Below, one piece after another: positions 24,160 through 34,697 of a stretch of 64,000 bases of DNA. The notes under the pieces were generated by a model. It saw only the letters and a list, made by a program, of their open reading frames with translations, was not told the origin of the DNA and did no database searches. This DNA is from Panicum virgatum. Lineage: Eukaryota; Streptophyta; Magnoliopsida; Poales; Poaceae. The stretch's first letter is position 1; the number at the start of each line of letters is the position of its first letter. The position numbers and the translations under genes are program-made. Location of the stretch: NCBI RefSeq assembly GCF_016808335.1, contig NC_053146.1, positions 9,307,015 through 9,371,014 of the forward strand, in the 5' to 3' direction.

Positions 24160-26083
24160 CATTATCTTCTCCAGGGAAGATCAATGGACCAGCTTCTCTG
24201 AACCTAGAAAGTTCCAGCTAGTACTCGACCTAGTCGTCCAAGGCTCCAAGCTCACTCGAGTACACATCGACGGTGGAAGTGGGCTCAACCTGATCTTCGC
24301 AAGTACATTAGCCAAGATGGGCCTCAACTATATGAGTCTACTCACTCCGAGCAAGGCTCCATTCTATGGCATCGTCCCCAAGAACCTCTACACCAATTGG
24401 CTCGGTTACTCTTCCGGTCACATTCGGTACAGAACAAAACTTTCAGACAGAATACATCAAATTTGAAGTAGCCGACTTCGAATCTTCCTACCATGCTATC
24501 CTGGGAAGACCAGCGCTAGCCAAGTTCATGGCAGTACCACATTACGTGTACCTGCTCCTCAAGATGCCAGGCAACACAGGAGTACTTTCCTTAGGTGGAG
24601 ACCTCCTCAAATCCTTCGAGTGCGACAAGGAAGCAATAGATCATGCCGCCACAATCCGGGTCCCTAGTTCTGCCAGCGAAATACTTGCTGCTGCTAAGGA
24701 ACTTTTACTCAAGGAGTCGATGCCTTCCAAGAAGCCAAGCCAGTCATCGGTTAAACCAACTGGTGACGTGGGCACCAAGACTATCCAGCTACAAGAGAGA
24801 GACGGCTCCAAAACCACCATCATCGGAGCAGGCTTGGGTGACAAATAGGAACTCGAGCTCGTCAACTTCCTTAGGGCCAACCGAGACGTATTCGCGTGGA
24901 AATTAGTGGATATGCCAGGGGTGCCCAAGGGGTTGATGAGCATGCCTTGAAGGTTGACTCTAAAGCCACACCCAAAAAGCAACGGTTACGACTTTTTTCA
25001 CCAGACAAGCGAGAAGCCATCAAGAAAGAGCTGGCGAAACTACTCGCAGCTGGGTTCATCAAGGAAATCTACCATCCTGAGTGGTTGGCTAACCCTGTAC
25101 TCGTCCAGAAGAAGAACAACAATGAGTGGAGGATGTGCGTCGACTACACCGATCTAAACAAGCATTGCCCAAAATGATCCTTTCGGGCTACCACATATTG
25201 ATCAAGTAATCGACTCTACAGCAGGATGTGTCCTGTTATCCTTCCTCGACTGCTACTCAGGGTATCATCAGATTGCCTTGAAAGAAGAAGACCAAATCAA
25301 GACGGCATTCATCACCCCTTACGGAGCATACGCCTACAAGACCATGTCTTTCGGGTTGAAGAATGCGGGTGCCATCTACCAGCGTGCGATACAGCTGTGC
25401 TTTGCCGACCAGTTACATCACAATGTTGAAGCCTATGTAGATGACGTTGTCATCAAGACCAAGACCCAGGATCAATTCATTACTGACCTAGAAGAAACCT
25501 TCAACAGCCTCCGAAAATCTTGCTGGAAACTCAACCCAACCAAGTGTGTCTTTGGCGTACCCTCTAGAAAACTACTTGGATTCATCGTCAGCAACCGAGG
25601 AATCGAAGCCAATCCAGAAAAGATTAACACCACCATGGCCATGGACGCTCCAGCTACTATCAAGGACGTCCAGAAGCTTACAAGCTGCATGGCAGCTTTG
25701 AACCAGTTCTTGTCCAGGCTTGGCGAATGGGGCTTACCCTTCTTCAAGCTCCTAAAGTGACAAGACAAATTTGAGTGGACTACAGAAGCCGCGGAAGCAC
25801 TCGAGAACCTCAAACATCATCTCCAGTCACCACCGATTCTAATAGCTCCACTATCTGGCGAGGAACTGCTCCTCTACATCACTGCGACTACTCATGTAGT
25901 CAGTATGGCGATAGTAGTCGAACGCCGGAGGAAGGCCACGCTTATGGCGTTCAGAGATCAGTTTACTTCATCAGTGAAGTACTCTCTGAACCAAAGGTTA
26001 GATATCCATCAATTCATAAACTTCTGTATGGAATTCTAATCACCTCCAGGAAGCTTCGACATTACTTTGATAAGTACAAGATC
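24160..26083 (+). pseudogene. Outer Tat pol, part 1 (protease, reverse transcriptase)
   Basis: The protease block has HIDGGSGLNLIF near 24267 (the DGGS form of the aspartic protease motif used by Tat elements), followed by AILGRPALAKF. Reverse transcriptase starts around 24980 and shows WRMCVDYTDLNKHCPK, a one-base frameshift, then LLSFLDCYSGYHQI, FGLKNAGAIYQR and VEAYVDDVVIK (YVDD near 25435). Stops occur at 24846, 25758 and near 26037. The RNase H start (TTEAAEALENLK) is frame-shifted. It is cut at AGATC (26079-26083) by the inner element. Confidence 0.9.
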
Positions 26084-26308
26084 TGTCGGGTACCACAATT
26101 AGGGACACCCTAATCGGGGTACTAAGATCGCTTTTAAACGCAAACACATGTTAAGGTAACTGGGCCCACGGCCTCCTTCCAATCTGAAAGAAAGGAAAAG
26201 GACTCAACGAAGCCCAGCATGCGGCCCATTCGCACCCCTCTCGGGCCCACGGGACGATCTCCGCCTCGCTCGAGGGCTCCTATCGAGACCCTCGACTGCG
26301 CCCCGTAT

Positions 26309-26423
26309 CTCCACCTCGCTCGAGGGTAGCGGAACTACCCTCGAGCAATCAACGCACCTCCGCCTCGCTCGAGGGTAGCAAACCTACCCTCGAGCATGCG
26401 ACTCACCTCCGCCTCGCTCGAGG
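26309..26423. repeat. 49-bp palindrome-bearing tandem repeat in 5' LTR
   Basis: Units starting CTCC(A/G)CCTCGCTCGAGG occur at 26309, 26358 and 26407, so the period is 49 bp. Two full units carry the inverted arms CTCGAGGGTAG and CTACCCTCGAG, which could fold into hairpins. The 3' LTR has one full unit plus a partial one (40945 and 40994). Confidence 0.8.
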
Positions 26424-27183
26424 CCACCCCTCGGCATAAGGACAAACGGCCCCGCCGCTCAACCGCTTGGCGTACGGGGGAATTAAAAGCCGACCACTCC
26501 TCCACGGCGCCCAGGACAGACAGTGTCAGATCGCCATTCCTCGTGTTGACTGCGACCGGAGTCCCATCCGCCGACTTCGGTCACTGCTCCGCCATCCCGG
26601 ACGCTGTGGCGGCACTGTGGAACCTGCGACGTGGGACAAGACGCGCTCAGCACAGTCCTCGTTACTATTCTGCCAACTCCGGTTGACCGGACTCCACCTC
26701 ATCATACGCAAGGCCCCGGACCCGCCTCCTGCTTGAGAAAAGACCCGACGACGCCACGTACCCCTCCTCGAGGGATGCTCAACACACGCAGCTGAAGTCC
26801 CGGACCTCCCACCTCGAGGGGTCTGGGACCTCCACATGTCTCCCGGACCTCTTAGAGTGCACACCAACACTCCGTCCAGGGGGTCCGGGACCGCCGCGTG
26901 CCTCGCCACCGCTGGGGCACGCAGGATTCTGACTTGCAGGGCCCACGGAGCACCATATCTGGAGGCCCGTACACCCTACAGTGACGACCACGCCGCCTGC
27001 AGGGGCTGGCAGGACGCCAGCTCGATCTCCGCAGGACCAAGGACGATATCCAGGACGACTGCCACGCCTGACGCCATGCCCCACAGTGTACTTCCTACAG
27101 TGTTCGGTCACTGTACCCCCGCGATTCAGGGGAAAACTACGACTTCCACGCCTCCACTCATGTACACCGCCCCTCCTTGTGAC

Positions 27184-27190
27184 TATAAAA
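27184..27190 (+). promoter_or_regulatory. TATA box of inner Tat 5' LTR
   Basis: GACTATAAAAGGAGG is placed about 375 bp before the LTR end. The equivalent in the 3' LTR (about 41771) reads GATAAAAGG, so the box is damaged in that copy only. Confidence 0.6.
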
Positions 27191-27562
27191 GGAGGAGGCG
27201 GGCTTCCTTTAAACGGGGGGACGGGCGGACGGACTGACTGACTCCCTTTTGCGGACGCTTCTGGTCATCAGCTACCGCAGTCACCTACATTCACGATCAT
27301 CGCCACACCCGACTCCACTCCTAGCAGAGACCTGGGAGCTTCCCTCCCTCTCTCGCCTCGCTTGTAACCCCTACTACAAGCACTCCGGGTGCAAGATAAT
27401 ATAGTGCCCTCGCACACCCCCTTTGCTGGACGTACGGCCCCGCGGCCGGAACTAGGATAAGCCGTGCGTTACTGTGTTGCCTCTTGCATCATCATCTGGG
27501 ACGAGGAAACACGCAGCATTTACTAGTTGGGATCCAGGCCCCCGGGTCGGGACACTGACAGT

Positions 27563-27580
27563 TGGCGCGCCAGGTAGGGG
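27563..27580 (+). other. Primer-binding site of inner Tat element
   Basis: TGGCGCGCCAGGTAGGGG begins two bases after the LTR end. Tat elements commonly carry a PBS of this form; which tRNA primes it (possibly Arg) is an inference. Confidence 0.75.
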
Positions 27581-27625
27581 CCTCTGCGTGACATTTTCTC
27601 CTTTGTTCCCATTTGATCTCCAGGG

Positions 27626-29809
27626 ATGGCGGGCAGATCCAACCCTTACCCCATGGGTGTCTCGGATTCGCTCCCAGTGGGGTTTGTGATCTGGTTCGGG
27701 AGTCTCGAGTTCAGAGCAACCAGCCACGGTTACCTCATGCGGCTCCTCTCGCCCAGGCGCAACCCCGTCCCTTCGACTTCACCAGCCCAGCGCAACCGAC
27801 GCTCGGGCCATCGTTCGCGACAAGTACGCACAGAGCGGCGCCGTGCGGCACGCCACAGCTCCCCCACGTGGGTTGAGGCTGGCATGTTGCAACTCAGTAC
27901 CGCGGGCAACGGGGCCATCGCCTCGTCATCACGTGCCTCGGCATCATCTGCGCCGGCACTGTTATCTGCTGCAGCACCAGTGCCTCCCAGGGGGGCTCGA
28001 CCTCGTCGTCGTCCTTTCCCTTCGGGATGCGCAATGCTGCCACCCACGCCTCTTCCATCAGCGCTATCTTCACCGAGTATGAGGATCTGCCAGGTCATCA
28101 TCTTCTGTCGATCCGCAGCCTCATCGCGTCGTCTCATGATGAACTCTACCCCGAAACGGCGAGCTCGATCGCCGACGATGTCAACTTCTTCATGAACAAC
28201 TTCACGACCGAGGAGGCCGAGGACTACTCCTGGGTTTGCGACCCCGACACTTTCCGCTCGTTCCAGCTGGCAACGGCTTACTGCCTCACCTGCTCCGAAG
28301 ACTCCAGCGAGGGGGATTACGATCCCACCTGGGAGTGCTTCATGGCAGATCTTGCGGTCGAGCAAAACGACGACGCCCTGGGCGACGATGGGGACGGCGG
28401 GGTGGACGCACAAGCGAACCCACCGGTGGTGCCGCCTGCAGCCCCCCTCTTCTTCGTCAAGCTCGGCGGCGCGGCAAGCACAGCTGGCACAGCTCGAAGA
28501 ACTTCAAGCCAAGCTCGACGAGCAGCGACGGCAGACCCAGGAGCTGCGTACCGCACTCGAGCAGTAGCGTACCGCGTGTGGTGCACATGCCCAGGCGATG
28601 GGATGTGTTGCCCGGGAGCGCATCTTGGCCGATGACGACGTCGACAAACCTCCAGAACTGAAGACGGCTGGCGAAAAAATCATCGCTGCGGCCTATCTAC
28701 TCCAAGCTATGCCCGAGCCATCGACGCCTTCGGGCCGCAACTTGCGCCACGAGGCACAGGTGCTCATCGAGCAAGCTGCCGTGCAGCAGGCCGAGAGTTC
28801 TGCATCTCGTATGTGTTCAAAAGCCCCGGAGCAGCCTGGCAGGACTGCGCACCAGGACCGCGAGGTTTCTGTGCACACACCACCAGCAGGGAAGGGCAAG
28901 GCAGCCGTAGCGCCCGGTGCGAAGGCACCCTCGGTGCACGAGCGCATCGGGAGAGTTCCCGTAAGGGAGCGAATCCGTGACACGCGCGGGCATGCCGGCG
29001 ACAGCGACGCCTGTTGCATCATCGACGGCAGGAGATACACCCCTCGACGTTGCGGACGCTTCGACCCCGAGCATGACAGGGGTGAGTCACCGGAGCCTCC
29101 GGGCACCCGGGTGTTCATCCGGGAGATCCGGACTGCATCTTTTCCCCCGCGCTTTCGACAACCCAACACCCTCATCAAGTACTCGGGCGAGACCGACCCT
29201 GCGGTCTGGCTCAACGACTACCGCCTAGCGTGCCAGCTAGGCGGCATGACGGAGGATGCGGTCATCATCCGCAACCTTCATCTTCACCTTGCTGACGCCA
29301 CACGAACGTGGCTCGAGCATTTGCCCGCGGAACAGATCCACGACTGGGCCGACTTGGTCCAGATCTTCGTGGGCAATTTCCAGGGCACATACGTGTGCCC
29401 TGGGAACTCCTGGGACCTTAAAGGGTGTCGTCAGAAGCCCAACGAGTCCCTACGCGACTACGTGCGGTGCTTCTCCAAGCGATGCACCGAGCTCCCTAGC
29501 GTCACCCACGTCGAGGTCATCAACGCCTTTCTCGAGGGAACGACGTGCAGGAACCTGGTGCACGAGCTTGCGAGAAGCCGACCCGCCAATACCAATGAGT
29601 TGTTCGACGCCGCAACCAACTACACCGCCGGCGAGGAGGCTGTTGGTGCCATCTTCGATGACAAGCTGAGCAAGCGCAAGGACGATGCGCCTGCGGAGGG
29701 CAGCAACCCCAAGTTCGACGCCCCCGCCAAGAAACAGAAGCGGGGGAGGAAGGGAAAAAAAGCCGGTCCCACCGAACCAGCGCGGGTCGGGGCGGGCAGA
29801 GGACTCTGA
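27626..29809 (+). pseudogene. Gag of inner Tat element, frameshifted
   Basis: A start at ATG 27626 (MAGRSNPYPMG) is the first candidate after the primer-binding site. Coding then appears in pieces: a frame at 28027-28470 with an acidic region (TFRSFQLATAYC, SSEGDYDP), then a change of frame at about 28470 into a coiled-coil-like stretch (AQLEELQAKLDEQ), a TAG at 28565-28567, and a long frame to 29809. The last part, from about 29130, is a typical retrotransposon gag capsid region (NTLIKYSGETDPAVWLNDY, then LPAEQIHDW and an RDYVRCFSKRC segment) ending in a basic tail (KKQKRGRKGKK). It changes to the pol frame at a run of seven A (29755-29761). No zinc knuckle is visible in this frame. Confidence 0.85.
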
Positions 29810-32800
29810 GGAGGCCTTCGCTGCCGCCCCAGACCGCAAAGGACCTCGAGGCCCCCCTCGAGGCGGTGCTGGCCAGTTCGACGACATATTTAAGAAGTCG
29901 TGCCCTTACCACAAGGGCCCGGTCAATCATACCCTCGAGCAGTGCGAAATGCTCAAGAAATACTATAACCGCGTCGCGCATCGCCACAAAGAAAAGAAGA
30001 AGGATGCGGGTGACAAAGGTGGAGATGACGAGTTCCCCCCAGTGGAGAACGCCTTGTTCATCTTTGGAGGAGCAACGACGAACATGACTTCTCGGCAGCG
30101 CAAGCGCGAGCACCGGGAAGTTTTCTCCGTCGTCAAGGCCACGCCATCCTACCTCGACTGGTCGAAGGACACCATTTCCTTTGGCCACGAGGACCACCCC
30201 GACTACGTCCCGCACCCGGGACGATATCCGCTCGTTGTCGATCCCATCATCGGCAACACCCGCTTCTCCAAGGTGCTCATGGACGGAGGCAGCAGCCTAA
30301 ACATCATGTACGCCCGCACCTTGGAGCTCATGGGGATTGGACTAGAAAAGCTTCGCCCCAGCAAGTCGCCATTTCATGGCGTTGCGCCGGGGAAGCGCGT
30401 CCAACCCCTCGGCCAGATCGATCTGCCTGTCTGCTTCGGCACGGCAGCTAACTTCCGCAAGGAAGTACTCGCCTTTGAGGTGGTGGGGTTCCGGAAATCC
30501 TATCATGCCATACTTGGTCGTCCCTGCTACGCCAAGTTCATGGACATCCCCAACTACACCTACCTCAAGCTGAAGATGCCGGGTCCAAAGGGTGTCATCA
30601 CCATCGGCTCTTTGTTCGAGCATGCCTACGAGTGCGACGTTGAGTGCGTTGAGCACGCGGAGGCTCAAGCGGAGGACGAGGCCCTCACAGCCACCCTCGA
30701 CAAAATGGCAAGGGAGGCCTTGGACTCCACGCACCGACACGCCGGGAGCTTCGAACCCGCCGAGGGTATCAAGAAGGTGCCCCTTGACCCGAGCCACCCC
30801 CACGACAAGGCGTTGCAGATCAGCGCCACCCTCGACAGCAAATAGGAAGTGGTGCTCGTCGATTTTCTCCGCGCCAACGCTGACATCTTCGCGTGGAGCC
30901 CCTCGGATATGCCTAGCATACCGAGGGAGGTCGCCAAGCACTCCTTTGATGTCCGACCCGACTCCAAGCCGGTGAAGCAGCGCTTGCGACGCTTTGACGA
31001 GCTCAAACGCCGAGCGATCGGCGAGGAGTTGCAGAAACTTCTGGCGGCTGGATTCATCAAGGAGGTATTCCATCCCAAATGGCTAGCTAATCCCGTATTA
31101 GTGTAGAAAAAGAATGGAAACTGGAGGATGTCCATAGATTATACTAGTTTAAATAAGACATGTCCGAAGGTTCCCTTTCCTTTGCCACGAATTGATCAGA
31201 TTGTAGATTCTACTACGGGGTGCGAACTTCTATCCTTTCTTGATGCTTACTCCGGTTACCACCAAATCAAGATGAAAGAGTCCGACCAGCTCGTGACTTC
31301 TTTTATCACACCTTTCGGCATGTACTGCTACATTACGATGCCCTTTGGCCTCAGAAACGCCGGAGCCACATACCAGCGGTGTATGCTCCACGTTTTCGGA
31401 GGCCATCTCGGGCGGAATGTAGAGGCATATGTCGACGATATCGTTGTAAAAGCCAGGAAGGCGGATGACCTAGTTGCCGATCTCAGGATCGCATTCGATT
31501 GCCTACGGGCCAAAGGGGTAAAACTCAATCCCGATAAATGCGTGTTCGGGGTGCCTCGAGGCATGCTCTTGGGTTTCATTGTCTCCCAGCGGGGCATCGA
31601 ACCCAACCCTGACAAAGTCTCGGCCATCACTCGGATAGGACCGATCCGAGAACTAAAGGGGGTACAGAGGGTTATGGGATGCCTAGCATCTCTTAGCCGA
31701 TTCATCTCGCGTCTCGGCGAGAAAGGCTTACCCATGTATCGACTGTTGAGGAAAACCGAGCATTTCACATGGACCCCCGAAGCCCAAGAAGCCCTCAAAA
31801 GGCTGAAGGCATCGCTCACTCACGCTCCCATTCTCACACCACCCACGGACGGCGAGCCCCTCTACCTGTACGTTGCTGCGACGACCCAAGTGGTCAGCGT
31901 GGTGATCGTGGTTGAAAGACAAGAGGAGGGCCATGCTCTGCCCGTCCAACGGCCGGCGTACTACATCAGTGAAGTGTTGTATGAAACTAAGACACGCTAT
32001 CCGCAGATTCAGAAGCTGCTCTACGCAGTGGTTCTGGATCGGCGCAAGCTGCGCCACTACTTCGAGGCCCATCCCGTCACCGTGGTCTCATCTTTTCCTT
32101 TGGGAGAGATAGCCCGTAACCGGGAAGCCGAGGGTAGAATTGCCAAATGGTCTGTGGAGCTGATGGGAGAGACTCTCACCTACGCCCCCCGCAAAGCGAT
32201 CAAGTCCCAAATCTTGGGTGACTTCGTGGCTGAATGGACGGACATTCAGCTACCCCCACCGCAAATCCAGGCCGAATGCTAGACTATGTACTTCGACGGG
32301 TCCGTGATGAAGACCGGCGCTGGTGCCGGCCTCCTCTTCATCTCACCCCTCGGATAACACATGCGGTATGTAATACGCTTGCATTTCCCTACATCTAACA
32401 ACATGGTGGAGTATGAGGCCCTCCTCAGCGGCCTCCGCATCGCCATCGAGCTTGGCGTCAAACGCCTTGACGTACGCGGTGACTCTCAACTCGTCGTCGA
32501 TCAAGTAATGAAAGAGTCTAGCTGCCACGACCCAAAGATGGAGGCATACTGCAATGCAGTGCACCGCCTCGAAGACAAGTTCGATGGCCTAGAACTCAAC
32601 CATGTCCCGCGCAAGTACAACGAGGACGCCGACGAGCTAGCCAAGATCGCGTCGGGGCAGACCACCGTTCCCCCGAACATCTTCGCTCGCGACATCACCG
32701 AGCCCTCCGTTGCATTCAAGGATCCAACGGAGCCGGGCCCCTCGACCGCCGGGCCCTCCGACAGGAACCTACCGGCAGGCGAGGCCGAGCCCATGGACAT

Positions 32801-34085
32801 TGACTTCGGGACTACCTCCGCGGACGAGGCCGAAGCAATGGAAGTTGACGAGGCCTCCACTTCGCAAGATTGGCGCGTCCAGTACCTGGACTGGATGATT
32901 CGAGGGGTCCTACCCTCGAACCGCGCTCAGGCACGGCGCCTGGCCAGGCGGGCCAAGTCCTTCGTTCTAATCGACAGATAGCTATACAAACGCAGTCCCT
33001 CGGGAGTCTTGCAGCGATGCATCCCCATCCCCGAGGGCAAGGAGTTGATCCGCGACATTCACGCTGGCGTCTGCGGCCATCACGCCGCGCCGCGAACCCT
33101 CGTGGGTAATGCGTTTCGGCAAGGTTTCTACTGGCCCACCACAGTCGCCGACGCCACCGACGTCATGCGGACCTGCGAGGGCTACCAGTTCTATGCTCGA
33201 AAAACACATCTCCCAGCCCATGCTCTGCAGACTATCCCCATCACGTGGCCGTTTGTCATGTGGGGACTGGACCTCGTCGGTCCGCTGCAGAAGGCGCCCG
33301 GGGGCTTCACCCACTTGCTGGTGGCGGTCGACAAATTCTCCAAGTGGATCGAGGCTCGACCCATCGGCAAGATCAAATCCGAGCAAGCAGTTTTATTCTT
33401 CACTGACATCATCTTCAGGTTCGGGGTCCCGAATTCGATCATCACCGACAACGGCACCCAGTTCACAGGCAAGAAGTTCTTGACGTTCTGCGACGATTTC
33501 CACATACGTGTGGACTGGTCGGCTGTGGCACACCCACAGACGAACAGGCAAGTAGAACGTGCCAATGGCATGATCCTCCAAGGACTAAAGCCGAGAATCT
33601 TCAACAAGTTGAACAAGTTCGGCCGGAGGTGGCTCACGGAGCTACCCTCGGTTATTTGGAGCCTAAGGACGACCCCAAGCAGAGCCACTGGCTTTTTCCC
33701 GTTCTTCCTCGTCTATGGCGCCGAGGCCATACTCCCCACTGACCTGGAGTACGGGTCGCCAAGGCTCAAGGCATACCAAGAGCAACAAAACCAGCGAGCT
33801 CGCGAAGACTCGCTGGATCAAGTGGACGAGGCTCGAGACGTGGCACTCCTACACTCCGCGCACTACCAGCAGTCCCTACGAAGGTATCAATCGCAGAGGG
33901 TCCGGCGCCGAGACCTCGACGAAGGGGACTTGGTGCTGAGGCTTCGACAGGACAGCAGGGGCCGCCACAAGCTCTCACCGCCATGGGAAGGACCGTACAT
34001 CGTCGCCGAGGTGCTCAAACCCGGCACGTACAAGTTGGCGAACGACAAAGGCGAAGTCTTCACCAACGCTTGGAACATACAATAG
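29762..34085 (+). pseudogene. Pol of inner Tat element (PR, RT, RNase H, second RNase H, IN)
   Basis: One frame runs to TAG 34083-34085 with five internal stops: TAG 30843, TAG 31104, TAG 32280, TAA 32355 and TAG 32979. Domains in order: protease with LMDGGSSLNIMYA near 30279; reverse transcriptase from about 30960 with SFLDAYSGYHQI, FGLRNAGATYQR and EAYVDDIVVK (near 31425); RNase H near 31770-32060 with YLYVAATTQVVS; the second, archaeal-type RNase H near 32286 with YFDGS, EYEALLSGLR, VRGDSQLV and the EDADELAK tail; integrase from about 33000 with a zinc region, catalytic Asp in WGLDLVGPL, Asp in IITDNGTQF and Glu in QVERANGM; and a C-terminal GPY-type module (WEGPYIVAEV). In the integrase zinc region the second Cys of the usual CxxC is Tyr (CEGYQF), whereas the outer element keeps CPGC. 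The element is defective. Confidence 0.95.
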
Positions 34086-34697
34086 CTACGTCGCTTCTAT
34101 CCCTAGAACTCTAAGCTATTTGTACATCGTTTGAACTCGCATTTTAGATTTCCCGAAATAATAAAGAAGTACGCTTTACTTGTTTATTTTTGGGAACCTT
34201 CCGGACCCTCGAAGGCTCGGATATGCACGACCACTGAGGTACGCCTGGCTTTACCCTCGGCAAAGCCAAGCCTCCCTCGGGGCTACTACGGGGGGAACCC
34301 CCGAACGTCCCCAAAAATCGCCAATGTTTTTTCCGAAATATTTCCGTCTCGCCCCTAAGCTTCTCGTATCCTTGGAAAAAACGAACGCGAGGCGTAAGCA
34401 ACTACGGTACGGGGCCGGCCGAGTCGTGGGGCCGCCTACGCCTCCGGGATATGGCACCCCCCTCACCACCCCACGCCTATGTTGCTTACGGACGCGAATC
34501 TCCTCGCAGAAGTTTATCTAAGTCGTATACGAGAACATAGAAATAAAGTAAAGAAAACGAAGGCTCGATCACACAAGGCCTCGATGGGCCACACAGTCGA
34601 TTCAATGAAAACAAATTCCTTATATTCATAAGCACGATTACAAAGTACGATTACAACGAATGCTAATCTATTACATGGGCTTCGAGGCCCAGATTTC
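34086..34697. other. Spacer between pol and antisense gene, inner Tat
   Basis: It holds no coding sequence. It includes GGGGCTACTACGGGGGG near 34280 and AT-rich sequence at 34530-34680 that, read on the minus strand, would be the 3' end of the antisense transcript. Confidence 0.5.

Larger units (their letters stand above)
26084..27560 (+). repeat. 5' LTR of inner Tat element
   Basis: This 1477-bp segment is nearly identical to 40713-42147. It has one extra 49-bp repeat unit near 26309-26406 and lacks a short duplication CCCACGAAGG present in the 3' LTR. It contains frames on both strands (for example 26396-27237), but these are not genes. Confidence 0.95.

Noticed and set aside
26396..27237. 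Frames in the inner Tat 5' LTR, repeated at 40983-41824
   Set aside because: They are identical in both LTRs because the LTRs are copies. The frames run through the promoter region and TATA box.
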